From Nitrospinaceae bacterium (GTDB taxonomy: Bacteria; Nitrospinota; Nitrospinia; Nitrospinales; Nitrospinaceae), in the NCBI GenBank assembly GCA_029261535.1, contig JAJDBF010000018.1:1-55049 (forward strand): a stretch of DNA of 55,049 nucleotides, read 5' to 3'. The notes below the pieces were generated by a model. The model was not told the DNA's origin. It saw only the letters and a program-made list of their open reading frames with translations, and searched no databases. The translations under genes were made by a program, and so were the position numbers. Positions within the stretch are counted from its first letter, which is position 1. The number at the start of each line of letters is the position of its first letter. Shown here in pieces: positions 45,967 through 55,049 of this stretch.

Positions 45967-46344
45967 CTACGGAGTTGCAATGTTACCTGCTGAATCAACA
46001 GACCATTGTCGGCCACCATCTGCGTGAGTGGTCGTTGCGGCAAAAGTAGCTTCCAGCCCATTACCGACAGCTACAGGAGCTTTGGCATCTGCTACAAAGC
46101 CGAATGAAGCCAGTACGGCGATTGCAGGGGTACAAGCCGTTCCACTACCACGGTCGATCCATACAGCCTTACATGCCAAATAAATGTGATGCAAAGCCGC
46201 CTTGGCACTTGATTCGTAAGCTCGAACCTTATACTGGCTGAACTGAGGAATCGCGATAGCGGCCAAGATGCCGATGATGGCGATAACGATGAGTAGCTCA
46301 ATCAAGGTAAAACCTTTTTCGTCTTTTTTCATCATTTTCAACAT
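45967..46344 (-). CDS. pilA: type IV pilin (major-type)
   Basis: A 125-residue prepilin from the ATG at 46344 (GAAGGAGA 5 nt upstream; an in-frame ATG at 46380 is less likely). The leader KMMKKDEKG is cleaved before [20 protein letters not shown], the classic N-methylated pilin helix. Two cysteines (ACKAVW and GTACTP) may form the C-terminal disulfide loop. Type IV pili drive twitching, adhesion and DNA uptake. It has its own sigma-54 promoter and terminator, so it is a separate transcript. Confidence 0.95.
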   Translation of the reverse strand: MLKMMKKDEKGFTLIELLIVIAIIGILAAIAIPQFSQYKVRAYESSAKAALHHIYLACKAVWIDRGSGTACTPAIAVLASFGFVADAKAPVAVGNGLEATFAATTTHADGGRQWSVDSAGNIATP

Positions 46345-46450
46345 GGTGTTTCTCCTTCGGGTTTTGGGTTGGTTATTCATAGTGTTCTCTGAATCTCTTT
46401 ATATAGCTAACCAGGATGACCTGTTTGAGCTCCGTATTTGACCTGTTTAA

Positions 46451-46467
46451 AGCAAGTGGTGTGCCAA
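46451..46467 (-). promoter_or_regulatory. sigma-54 promoter of the pilin gene
   Basis: On the minus strand TTGGCACACCACTTGCT gives -24 TGGCAC and -12 TTGCT with the exact GG-N10-GC spacing. Transcription should start near 46440, leaving a 95-nt 5' leader. Pilin genes are classic sigma-54 targets. Confidence 0.8.
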
Positions 46468-46870
46468 AACCGAAACCATCGAAAAAAAAATATCACTAAA
46501 AACCCACAACTCATTTAAAAATATAGTATTAATAAATTTTAATGTATTTTCACCTCGAATCTACAAGCGAAAAAACTGACAAAATTTGTTAGAGACTCTG
46601 ACAATTATTGGTTAACTTGCAAGTTCCAACTCTAAACCCATCTGGCCTGAAAAATCAGAAATCCAACTAAGATATTGTATTTAAAAGGGTAGTTTTGACA
46701 AGGCCACCCAATTTTTCGGCAGGCTCAGATTCAGCCCCGCGTTATTAGCCCACTGTAAACAAAACCAGACAGAAACTGCCTCTACTTATTCTGTTTTCAA
46801 AGAATTTCATGACCGGGGTGTTTCAGGCAGGTGAAATGAGGATGCCTTTGCATACCCTTGAAATTCATTT

Positions 46871-46949
46871 CCCCCTCCTTACCAAGGAGGGGATACAGGG
46901 GAGGTTATATAAATGCCCCCTCCCATGCCCTCCCCTTGCAAGGGGAGGG
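46871..46949. repeat. GC-rich palindromic intergenic repeat
   Basis: CCCCTCCTT/AAGGAGGGG (46872-46880 and 46884-46892) and the nearly perfect CCCTCCCCTTGCAAGGGGAGG (46928-46948) occur in one block. Such CCTCCTT-type hairpins are found in many genomes. The 46345-47044 gap otherwise holds the pilin promoter and no gene. Confidence 0.6.
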
Positions 46950-47044
46950 ATAATGAAGCACGATTTATTGATTGACCGCACGGTTTGTTAAGATTCTCGT
47001 TCTTAAATTTAGAGTCAAGCAAAGGTCTGTGAAAGGAGGGACTA

Positions 47045-47404
47045 TTAGCGAACGACGCCGCCTGGATCAATGGAAAAGGTATTGGGGCTTGAGGGATGCT
47101 TCGCTGTCGCGGTGAAGGTAAATTCATTCCCAACCGGAACCGGGATCACGCCGCCAGAGGTGATAAAGCCATAGGTGGGCAGGGTCGCCACTGCCAGTGT
47201 GCAAGGTTGACCTGAGCCGGTATCGATCCAATAGGATTTACAGGCCATGAATAGCTGGCGCAGACTGCTCTTGGCGTGAACATCATAACTTCTCATCTTA
47301 TAGGCACTGAACTGCGGAATCGCGATGGCGGCCAGGATACCAATGATTGCAATGACCACCAGCAGTTCTATCAGCGTGAATCCCTTTTGATCAAAGTTGT
47401 CCAT
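47045..47404 (-). CDS. second type IV pilin-like protein
   Basis: A 119-residue prepilin with a very short leader, MDNFDQKG, cleaved before [27 protein letters not shown] stands 2 nt before the ATG. It shares IPQFSxYKxRxYDxHAKSSL with the pilin at 45967 and could be a minor or alternative pilin. It is 700 bp from the first pilin, in the same direction, with its own possible sigma-54 signal upstream. Confidence 0.92.
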   Translation of the reverse strand: MDNFDQKGFTLIELLVVIAIIGILAAIAIPQFSAYKMRSYDVHAKSSLRQLFMACKSYWIDTGSGQPCTLAVATLPTYGFITSGGVIPVPVGNEFTFTATAKHPSSPNTFSIDPGGVVR

Positions 47405-47432
47405 GACTCCACCACCCGCAACAAGTTTTTTA

Positions 47433-47554
47433 TGGGGCCTTCGAATAACACAAAAATTTCTGTCCCGGCAGTTCGCTCCCCCTTTTATACAAGGGGGCTG
47501 TTTGTTGGCCGTGCGCTAGCACCTCACGACATAACGGGATTTTTAGAGGTGCCC
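47433..47554 (+). repeat. MITE-like element, copy 4
   Basis: It starts GGGGCCTTCGAATAACAC, contains TCTGTCCCGGCAGTTCGC and GTTGGCCGTGCGCTAGCACC, and ends TTTTTAGAGGTGCCC. It aligns with copy 3 (9121-9238) along its whole length. It lies just upstream of the second pilin gene. Confidence 0.65.
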
Positions 47555-47593
47555 TTATGATATTAACCACCGTTTTGCCAAGACTTTTAATAG

Positions 47594-47610
47594 AGCAAGA
47601 TAGATACCAT
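47594..47610 (-). promoter_or_regulatory. weak sigma-54-like site upstream of the second pilin
   Basis: The minus strand reads ATGGTATCTATCTTGCT. The -12 part TTGCT and the GG-N10-GC spacing are right, but TGGTAT is a poor -24 match. The implied leader is about 180 nt and would pass through the MITE-like element. Confidence 0.35.
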
Positions 47611-47739
47611 GACCATATTGCCAAAAACAGACACTATTTAAAAGCGCATAAAACAAGACAAATCATTTTCAGGGAAAAAATCAGAATCCACCTGCATAGG
47701 AAAGGAGTTCCAAAACCCCTGAAAAACAGCCGCTTTTTG

Positions 47740-48020
47740 TCACCACCTTGCGGTCCTCCGCGGACGGCGAACGGGCTGGCCCTGCAAGAGCAGATGAAGA
47801 TTTCTGAGCGCATTGCCAAAGAGAACTTTGCTTGTGGAATGAAGAGGAATGAACATCTTGTATATCTCTACCACCTTTCGACCTGGCTCCAGGTGACAAC
47901 GAAAAAGCTAAAATCCAGGGCGAGATTCTTCACTTCGTTACTCTTCGTTCAGAATGACATGCTGTGGTTTTTATTGACCGACCGCAAGGTCCGCTGGCCG
48001 TGCGCCAGCACTCATGTATG
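47740..48020. repeat. dispersed repeat mosaic before nadD
   Basis: It contains CCGCGGACGGCGAACGGG, CCCTGCAAGAGCAGATGAAG with TTTCTGAGCGCA, the GAGATTCTTC...CAGAATGACA unit (47909-47963) and GACCGCAAGGTCCGCTGGCC. All recur elsewhere in the window. The gap 47405-48057 holds no convincing gene; one long open frame here is made of these repeats. Confidence 0.6.
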
Positions 48021-48099
48021 ATGAGGGTGGACTCCACCGGAAAGTCGTTCCCCGTATATGAAGGAAATCCTTAAAAATGGCGCACCCGGACTTTTGCTG

Positions 48100-48771
48100 A
48101 TGAAACCGAAACGGATAGCCCTATTTGGCGGCAGTTTTGATCCCATCCATCTGGGGCATCTGGCTGTGGCACGGGAAGTTTTTCAACAGATGAAGGTGGA
48201 TCGTGTCTGGTTTATACCCGCCTGGCAGTCTCCCAACAAATCCACCGATTCTTTCACCAGCCCGGAGCAGAGGATGGCGATGGTTCACTCCGCCATTGAA
48301 GGGTGTGTGGAATTTGAAGTCTGTGACCAGGAACTGAAACGGGGCGGCACATCTTACAGCCATGAAACGCTGGAAGAGCTTCAACGTCTGTACCCTGAAA
48401 CTGAATGGCTATGGATATTGGGGCTCGACACTTTTTTTGATTTCCCTGATTGGAAACACAGCCACCGAATTCTTGAACTTGCCGATCTTATCGTGGCACC
48501 ACGTCCCGGATATGATGAGGCCAGAATAAAGGACACGCTGAACCGTCTTGGAACTGACCTGTCACAAGTGAGCCAACCTGTCATCCCGAATAAGGGGATG
48601 AACTCCGTAAAGTCTGAAGGGCTCGACCATCAAATCCACTTTCTGGCTGGCCCCAGGGTGGACCTGTCATCCAGCCGAATCCGGCAGGAATTCGGCAAAA
48701 ATGCGGTGACTAAAAAGATGTTGCCCCCCTCGGTGGTTCACTATATTATGGACCATCAACTTTACGACTGA
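48100..48771 (+). CDS. nadD: nicotinate-nucleotide adenylyltransferase
   Basis: NadD joins ATP to nicotinate mononucleotide to make NaAD, a step of NAD synthesis. The sequence has KRIALFGGSFDPIHLGHLAV, with GGSFDPIHLGH as the nucleotide motif, and near the C-terminus DLSSSRIRQEF. From the ATG at 48100 the product has 223 residues, the family size; an earlier in-frame ATG at 48058 has a loosely placed GGAAAG about 13 nt upstream. It is followed by rsfS and dksA, a common neighbourhood. Confidence 0.93.
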   Translation: MKPKRIALFGGSFDPIHLGHLAVAREVFQQMKVDRVWFIPAWQSPNKSTDSFTSPEQRMAMVHSAIEGCVEFEVCDQELKRGGTSYSHETLEELQRLYPETEWLWILGLDTFFDFPDWKHSHRILELADLIVAPRPGYDEARIKDTLNRLGTDLSQVSQPVIPNKGMNSVKSEGLDHQIHFLAGPRVDLSSSRIRQEFGKNAVTKKMLPPSVVHYIMDHQLYD

Positions 48772-48789
48772 CCCTCTTACCTCTGGTTC

Positions 48790-49143
48790 ATGAACGAGCC
48801 TTTAAACGAATTAAACCGGCTGGCGGTCGACGCTGTCTCCGAAAAAAAAGCAACCGATATCCTCGTTTTAGACCTTCGCAACCGGTCGGACCTGACGGAT
48901 TATTTTTTGATCTGTAGTGGGAACACCCACGTCCAGGTGCAGGCCATCGCTGATGCCATCCTTGAAAATACTGTGGGAACTCCGCACAAGGTGGTTTCCG
49001 TCGAAGGCTATAGCTCAGGCAATTGGGTCATTCTTGATCTGGTAGACACGATTGTTCACGTTTTCAAAAAAGACGTACGGAAATATTACGATCTTGAGCG
49101 CCTTTGGGGTGACGTGCCCGTTGTCGCTGAAGTAGATGGCTGA
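48790..49143 (+). CDS. rsfS: ribosome silencing factor RsfS
   Basis: A 117-residue protein of the RsfS/Iojap family. It binds ribosomal protein L14 and blocks subunit joining during starvation. Family features are ATDILVLDLRNRSDLTDYFL, SGNTHVQVQAIADAI, GNWVILDLVDTIVHVF and a typical YYDLERLWGD tail. It lies 18 bp after nadD, the usual position in bacterial genomes. Confidence 0.95.
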   Translation: MNEPLNELNRLAVDAVSEKKATDILVLDLRNRSDLTDYFLICSGNTHVQVQAIADAILENTVGTPHKVVSVEGYSSGNWVILDLVDTIVHVFKKDVRKYYDLERLWGDVPVVAEVDG

Positions 49144-49168
49144 TTAATAAAAGGAGTTTTAGTGTTTT

Positions 49169-49549
49169 ATGAATTCAAAAAAATTAGAACAGTTCAAAGA
49201 AGCCCTGGTCGAATTGCGGGGCGATATATTAGGGGACGTCGAAAAAAATCGCAAGAGCAGTCAGACAGATGAATTCGCCGAAATGTTACCGGACACCACC
49301 GATGAGGCGGCCCGCTTATCCACCCGGCAAATGATACTCAACCTCGGTGAGCAGGGCCGGGACAGGTTAAAATTAATCGAAGAAGCACTCGGACGGATCG
49401 ATGATAAAAGTTTTGGTTCATGCCAGCGTTGCGAAAAAAAAATTCCGGAGCCCAGGCTCCGAGTCGTACCATTTGCGCAATACTGCGTGGCCTGCCTTGA
49501 CGAAATTGAAAAAGAGCAGAACCTTGAACGAATCAACACCATTAAATAA
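49169..49549 (+). CDS. DksA/TraR-family zinc-finger protein
   Basis: A 126-residue RNA-polymerase-binding regulator of the DksA/TraR family. It starts with a helical arm and ends in a four-Cys finger (CQRCEKKIPEPRLRVVPF followed by CVACLDEIEKE). DksA proteins enter the polymerase secondary channel and work with (p)ppGpp. The size and the missing acidic DxxDxA tip (it reads DTTDEAARL) leave DksA or TraR equally possible. It lies 25 bp after rsfS. Confidence 0.9.
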   Translation: MNSKKLEQFKEALVELRGDILGDVEKNRKSSQTDEFAEMLPDTTDEAARLSTRQMILNLGEQGRDRLKLIEEALGRIDDKSFGSCQRCEKKIPEPRLRVVPFAQYCVACLDEIEKEQNLERINTIK

Positions 49550-49573
49550 AGCGCATCACGGCGACAGGAAAGA

Positions 49574-50965
49574 TTGTTTTGCCGTTTACCTGGCGTCCCG
49601 ACTCAACCCTATTCTGAAACCATTCCCGTGTCTCTAAGGTTTATCCTTTCATTAAGCAGTTTGATTCTGCTGGCAGTTTATTTCGCCTTCCTGAATCCAA
49701 CCGAACTTGAGGTTCACCTGACGCGTGACCTGGTGTTTAAAATTCCCATGGTGGTGTTTCTCATGGGTTCCCTTTTGCTGGGTGTGCTGGTGAGCGCGGC
49801 ACTTCAAAGCCTCCTTGAAATACAAGCCTCCTTTAGCCACTTCCGCGAAAATCAGAAAGTAAAAAAGCAGGAAAGCCGTTTCAAGAAATGGGACAAGTGG
49901 TTCCGTAAGGCGGAGAGTGCCATCGCCAGTGGCAAGTTACCCAAAGGCCTGGCGTTGTTCGAAAAAATTCTTGCAGACAACCCCCACCACAGTGCGGCTC
50001 TTTTCCAGTTAGGCAATCACAAACGAGCCCAGGGCGAATTGACAACAGCCATTGAATATCATCAAAGAGCACTGGTGGCGGACCCTGAAGATTTTCAAAC
50101 GCTGTTTAGTCTGGCGGAGGATTACGCCGCTTACGGGCAGGTCGAACAACAGATTGAAACGCTCAACAAGTGTCTGGAGCTGGATTCCAATTCCCTGCCA
50201 ACCTTGAAAAAAATCCGGTCGGCCCACCTTGCAACGCAACATCTGGAAGGCGCACAGGCGGTGCAAAAATCCATTCTCGGCCTGATTCAGGATTCACCGC
50301 AGTTGGAAGAAGAGCGTGCGTTATTCACCCGCATCATCTACTCCATCGGGATGGAACATTTTAACAACGAGAGATACGATCCTGCCGTGACTGAATTTCG
50401 CCGGGCTATCAAGGAAGACGAGAACTCGCCACCATCTTACGTTAGCCTGGGGGACATCTATCTCAAACTGGACAATCACAAACAGGCTCTGAAAGCCTGG
50501 AAGTCAGGATTCGAGAAAACCGGCGCACCGGTCTGCCTGTTGAGAATGCAGGAATGGTATGACAAACAAGGGGATCAAACGGAAGGCGACAAATTACTGC
50601 GTAGTGCTGTAGAAAAAAGCGAGGGGAGAAAACGCGAACTCCTGGCACTGGTTTATGCGCAACGGCTGTTGTCCCAGGGCAACAGCGAAGAAGCGGCAAG
50701 CGTATTGGAATCGGTAACAGACGGGTCCATTCTCACCCGCCTGTCCACCATCAAAGCCTTTCAGGATTCCGGTAACCAGGACAAGGCCAATCAATTGATC
50801 CAATCCACTTTCGATCAGGTAGAAAATGCCGTCCGCGTCTATTACTGTAGTGCCTGCGGCAATGAGTTCGATACTTGGTCCGGCCTCTGCCCCGAATGTG
50901 ATTCCTGGGGCACCTTGACCTGCGGGTCTTCAAAACTGCGCTCACCAAGCCCTGTTTCCACCTGA
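49574..50965 (+). CDS. lapB: LapA-LapB fusion protein (TPR, rubredoxin-like C-terminus)
   Basis: In E. coli LapA and LapB are separate proteins that control LpxC and LPS synthesis. Here one 463-residue frame has the two LapA helices (about 24-45 and 58-82, with FLNPTELEVHLTRD between), then nine or so TPRs (about 115-400). It ends with the rubredoxin-like zinc finger CSACGNEFDTWSGLCPECD. The start is uncertain: TTG 49574 has AGGAA only 3 nt away, and a GTG at 49631 gives a shorter N-terminus that matches LapA better. Gene order after dksA fits LPS control. Confidence 0.85.
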   Translation: MFCRLPGVPTQPYSETIPVSLRFILSLSSLILLAVYFAFLNPTELEVHLTRDLVFKIPMVVFLMGSLLLGVLVSAALQSLLEIQASFSHFRENQKVKKQESRFKKWDKWFRKAESAIASGKLPKGLALFEKILADNPHHSAALFQLGNHKRAQGELTTAIEYHQRALVADPEDFQTLFSLAEDYAAYGQVEQQIETLNKCLELDSNSLPTLKKIRSAHLATQHLEGAQAVQKSILGLIQDSPQLEEERALFTRIIYSIGMEHFNNERYDPAVTEFRRAIKEDENSPPSYVSLGDIYLKLDNHKQALKAWKSGFEKTGAPVCLLRMQEWYDKQGDQTEGDKLLRSAVEKSEGRKRELLALVYAQRLLSQGNSEEAASVLESVTDGSILTRLSTIKAFQDSGNQDKANQLIQSTFDQVENAVRVYYCSACGNEFDTWSGLCPECDSWGTLTCGSSKLRSPSPVST

Positions 50966-51116
50966 GAAGAAACTCTCCCCTGCGAAAACTCCTCCGCACA
51001 CAAAACGCGGACTCATTGTTTTTCAGTGAGCCCTGTTGCCAAAGCACACATCAATCAAAACCTTTTTGCCGCCAATCGTTAGCCAGCTCTCGAGTTCAGA
51101 TCAAACTGGATTTCGA

Positions 51117-51605
51117 CTAGGGATTCATTTTCTGGGCCTGGACCAGTTTGGTGCCCTTTAAAAACGACTTCGCAGACAACAGGACATCTTTGTTTAACAG
51201 AAAATACAAGCCTTGCCCAGGATATCGCACCACTTGGCTGGTAACCGATTGTGGCGTTCCATAATGCTTGACGATGGATGAGAACTTGTCGCCCAGTTTG
51301 AGGCCCGAAGCAAACTTGCCTTTAAAAGTAGGAGCTAATTCAATTGCTTCCACCTTACTCCCACCATTGAGGGCACGAATTTTCAGTCCCTGACTGGCGT
51401 AATCAATTTCGATGCTGTCTTTACTGGCATCAGGGCCCCGATGAACCTTGACCGAGGTGGGAATCCCCAGAACCTTGATCGCCTCGCCAAGAGCCATACC
51501 AGCTTTAATGTTTTGACCAACCACAAGATTTGCAGACCAGGACAGGACGGGGCTGATTAGAAACCCTAACAGAAAAATCGCCCCGATAACTTTTTCAAGC
51601 TTCAC
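51117..51605 (-). CDS. exported protein of unknown function
   Basis: I place the start at the GTG at 51605, because AAGGAG lies 6 nt before it. The 162-residue product has a signal peptide (KVIGAIFLLGFLISPVLSWS) and a beta-rich mature part with NIKAGMALGEAIKVLGIPTS and KLGDKFSSIVKHYGTPQSVT, two similar halves. This repeat of GxxLxxAIxxLGxP resembles small bacterial periplasmic domains of unknown use. It stands alone between lapB and the REC-HD-GYP gene. Confidence 0.7.
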   Translation of the reverse strand: MKLEKVIGAIFLLGFLISPVLSWSANLVVGQNIKAGMALGEAIKVLGIPTSVKVHRGPDASKDSIEIDYASQGLKIRALNGGSKVEAIELAPTFKGKFASGLKLGDKFSSIVKHYGTPQSVTSQVVRYPGQGLYFLLNKDVLLSAKSFLKGTKLVQAQKMNP

Positions 51606-51864
51606 GACCGTCTCCTTCCAAAGGTTTGAGGATATCCAGGGATCTATTATTTCCACTTCTCCAGGAGATCACCCGTAATCCCTTAACAATCAAATAATTC
51701 AACCCTTTTATTGTACTCTAAACAATCCCTGTGGAAAACAAAAAAATGACCCAAAGACCTTGGAGCTCAAATAGTTAGGGGAAGCAGGGCAAAAAACCTG
51801 CTGACGGGAACACATACAAATTGTGAAGAAGGTGAATTACGGGGGGACGAAGGGTGGGACTGAC

Positions 51865-52944
<1,080 letters not shown>

Positions 52945-53470
52945 AATCGGGCTCCGGAAATTACGGTTTTGATGTCGACTTTCAACTTTGCCAAAAAGTA
53001 ATTTTCCCTGCTTACTCGTATCAAAAAAACCTTGGCTAACTTTCGCCACTCTTCGGGAGTTGGCTCCACCCGGCCTGCCCCTCATCCAAACTCTTCAGCC
53101 GCCAACTATTTTAATGCCCCCAAAAATCCAGCCTGGCCCCGCTTTAATCAGGCGGCCCCAGATTCACGGGAGGGGGTTGTGAACCTGGGCCTAAAATTCC
53201 TTTCAAACCGCCTTGAATTTTTTCACCCAGTTCTTTCATCAGCCTTGCCTACGGACCCAGCCGACTACCATATAAAAAGGCTATAATTTAAAGTTAAGGG
53301 AAGGATTCCAAAATATCAACCAGTAAAATCTCCTTTTCTTCCGGATAAAATTTGGAGCCTGAAAATACCCTGGTGATCAACCCCGGCCCGTCTTACGGTT
53401 CCTTTATAAAAATCAACATCTTTAAGGAATTACCCGGAAGTTGGATGCCCATCCTCCCCAACAGGGAGGC
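52945..53470. other. non-coding stretch without recognisable elements
   Basis: The 526 bp between the receiver-HD-GYP gene and the small ORF at 53471 hold no gene, RNA or repeat that I can support. Short open frames here have no binding site and no recognisable sequence. Confidence 0.4.
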
Positions 53471-53692
53471 TCAGTTTATGAAGGAAAATGACGGATCAAA
53501 TAGTCCCGCAAATTTGACATCCAGCTTTTTCTTCACGTGGCCGGGGATATTATTGTTGCGTGGCCCGTGCATAAGATCGATCTGATTTTCGTCATCATAA
53601 AATCTTCTCCAATGAAGGTCCGTCAATTTGCTACCACTGACCACTTTTTTTACCTTCCCACCCTTGCTCAAGATTTTTACTGGATAAATCAT
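53471..53692 (-). CDS. small protein of unknown function
   Basis: A 73-residue protein from the ATG at 53692, with AAGGAG 7 nt before it. It starts MIYPVKILSKGGKVKKVV and ends SFSFIN. It is basic at the N-terminus, without a signal peptide or membrane helix. I do not recognise it. The good binding site and coherent composition make it a real gene more likely than not. Confidence 0.5.
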   Translation of the reverse strand: MIYPVKILSKGGKVKKVVSGSKLTDLHWRRFYDDENQIDLMHGPRNNNIPGHVKKKLDVKFAGLFDPSFSFIN

Positions 53693-53809
53693 TTGCAATC
53701 TCCTTCATGACAGCGTTTTAAGAAAACCTGCCTCACAGGTATTTCCCTTGTTATAGCAACGGTCATGCCAAACAAGAAATATCAACACAAATGACTGATA
53801 ATCCATTGG

Positions 53810-54007
53810 TTACAGAGATTGCACTTCACCAACCAATTTAAAAAATGCCTGATACTTCATATACATTAAAAACTCATAGCATGTTTTTTCATATAATCCG
53901 GGTTCCCCTTGTAAATAAAAATAACCCGCCAGCCTGCCTTGAGTGAGGGCTTTGTGTAAGTGCTTTTTGAAAGACTGAAAAGCGGATGTCGCACTTTCCT
54001 TCGACAA
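53810..54007 (-). CDS. uncertain small ORF beside a repeat
   Basis: A 65-residue frame with residues such as GRLAGYFYLQGEPGLYEKTC and FLMYMKYQAFFKLVGEV. The only start is a TTG inside a dispersed repeat (CCTTCGACAAGCTCAGG), so the true 5' end may be lost. It may be a fragment of a larger gene cut by the repeat. Confidence 0.25.
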   Translation of the reverse strand: MSKESATSAFQSFKKHLHKALTQGRLAGYFYLQGEPGLYEKTCYEFLMYMKYQAFFKLVGEVQSL

Positions 54008-54588
54008 GCTCAGGGCAGGCTATCAGCTCAGAGTGACAAATAAAATCAACGAACTGTCATTCTGAGCGAAACACAGTGGAGAGAAGAATCTCGCCTTTGC
54101 TTTTGATCCTGGGGTGGGGGTGCTTTGCCCCCCCCCTTTTTAAAGTGGGCTGGGGAGATTTGGACAGCGTGGATTTATCAGACTCTGGATTCTTAAAACA
54201 GTTCCGACTCAGACCCGGTTTTAAAATCACCCTGCTCTCTGCTGGCCCCTTCCCTTCGACAGGCTCAGGACAGGCTCTAGGCTCAGGGCAGGCTCCGCGC
54301 CAGCACCACCTTGCGGCGGGGTTAACCGGCTGACTTATACTGCATTAGCAACAACTATTGAGCGCATCGCAAAATGTTTTTCATTGACCGACCGCAAGGT
54401 CCGCGTCCTTCTTTAAAAAGAGGGTAAAGCCTGCCGAAAATATTTCCACGTTAGTTGACCACAAGGTCCGGTGGGGCTAATGAGCTAACCCTGCAAGAGC
54501 AGACAATAATTTCTGAGCGCAGGACAAAAATATTTTTGTTTTACGTTAGCCGTGCGCAAGCACCCGCAAGGTGGTGCGCGGAGCACGG
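53995..54588. repeat. long dispersed repeat mosaic before the right-edge activator
   Basis: The roughly 580-bp gap has no gene. It contains CCTTCGACAAGCTCAGGGCA, a CATTCTGA...AAGAATCTCGCC unit (54055-54115), two tandem CAGGCTC pieces (54257-54300), GACCGCAAGGTCCGCGTCC, CCCTGCAAGAGCAGACAATA with TTTCTGAGCGCAGGA, and GTTAGCCGTGCGCAAGCACC. Parts are exact reverses of the 23853-23990 block. Confidence 0.65.
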
Positions 54589-55049
54589 TTAGAGGAAATC
54601 TTTTCGTTTTAGATTATATTTTTTCATTTTAGAGCACAGGGTCTGGCGGGGAATGCCAAGCGCAAGGTGAGTTTTGGCGATATGACCGTTCTGTTGCCCC
54701 AATTCTTTTTCAAGTAAATTTTTTTCAAACTGGATCATTTTCTGTTTGAAGGAATCGCTCTCATTCACATTAATACTTAACCCGTCGGAGAGTTCGTGGT
54801 CGGCATGCAGTCGAGATAAACCGAGACTTTGTTCCAAAACAAACCGCTCCGCCTCATTTTTTAATTCCCGAATATTACCGTCCCAGGGGCGCGATTTTAA
54901 TTCTTCCAGATAAGGGATTGAGGGCGTGGTCACCTCCAATTGAGTTCGCGAGCCTGCCTGCTGGGTGAAGTGATGAAACAACAGGTGAATATCCTCCACC
55001 CGTTGACGTAACGGGGGCAGAGGAATCTGAATCACGTTCAGGCGAAAAA
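54589..55049 (-). CDS. sigma-54-dependent activator, C-terminal part (runs off the window)
   Basis: The frame stays open through the right edge. It starts in the AAA+ domain with FRLNVIQIPLPPLRQRVEDI, then has WDGNIRELKNEAERFVLEQ, followed by a linker and a Fis-type helix-turn-helix (GHIAKTHLALGIPRQTLCSK). These are the C-terminal half of an NtrC-family enhancer-binding protein. Its N-terminal sensor or receiver is not visible. It may act on sigma-54 promoters such as that of the pilin, but this is not shown. Confidence 0.9.
   Translation of the reverse strand, partial: FRLNVIQIPLPPLRQRVEDIHLLFHHFTQQAGSRTQLEVTTPSIPYLEELKSRPWDGNIRELKNEAERFVLEQSLGLSRLHADHELSDGLSINVNESDSFKQKMIQFEKNLLEKELGQQNGHIAKTHLALGIPRQTLCSKMKKYNLKRKDFL

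Noticed and set aside
47557..48021. 154-residue plus-strand open frame before nadD
   Set aside because: It is made of dispersed repeats and has no binding site, so coding is improbable.

Overview
The window looks like a chromosomal stretch from a Gram-negative (diderm) bacterium. It carries lptE for outer-membrane LPS assembly, an ExbB/ExbD/TonB system, lipoproteins, type IV pilins, two sigma-54 enhancer-binding regulators and a c-di-GMP/HD-GYP signalling set. Gene order such as leuS-lptE-holA-rpsT and nadD-rsfS-dksA fits deltaproteobacterial-type or Nitrospinota-like genomes, but the lineage is an inference. No rRNA, tRNA or CRISPR array was seen.

Layout. 1-1190: an IS3-like element end has cut an mrr restriction gene; gene remnants and dispersed repeats follow. 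1192-9089: housekeeping genes (CBS protein, gpmA, HD-GYP, a tlyA with a frameshift, xseB, xseA, folD, HDOD). 9243-12461: a GAF/sigma-54 activator, a LuxR-type response regulator and a small exported protein. 12676-18878: putP, leuS, lptE, holA, rpsT. 18998-23312: an unknown protein, an Hpt/receiver pair, YchJ and a membrane ankyrin protein. 23328-27076: an accessory island with two truncated RHS pieces, a putative papain-like toxin tip and an AT-rich lipoprotein. 27244-30964: a candidate structured RNA, then exbB-exbD-exbD-tonB and a secreted 25-residue-repeat protein. 31206-31573: a GIY-YIG nuclease gene between perfect inverted repeats. 31654-37467: lipoprotein, DUF389, mtnP, gamma-carbonic-anhydrase-like protein, a one-piece HTH-GHKL-STAS switch with a strongly palindromic control region, an acyltransferase and an SGNH-like protein. 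37516-45878: aspartic protease, ftsK, nadB, and GT2 and GT117 membrane glycosyltransferases. 45891-47610: two type IV pilins with a clear terminator and a sigma-54 promoter. 48100-50965: nadD, rsfS, dksA and a LapA-LapB fusion. 51117-55049: an exported protein, a REC-HD-GYP regulator, small ORFs, a repeat mosaic and the 3' end of a second sigma-54 activator.

The intergenic DNA is striking. Several gaps are mosaics of a few dispersed repeats, and at least four copies of a roughly 100-120 bp element with GGGNACCTC-type inverted ends behave like a MITE family. The most interesting functional candidates are the HTH-GHKL-STAS protein with its 44-bp palindrome, the RHS tip with its lipoprotein neighbour, the three-way-junction RNA before exbB, the nuclease gene framed by inverted repeats, and the poly-A frameshift in tlyA.
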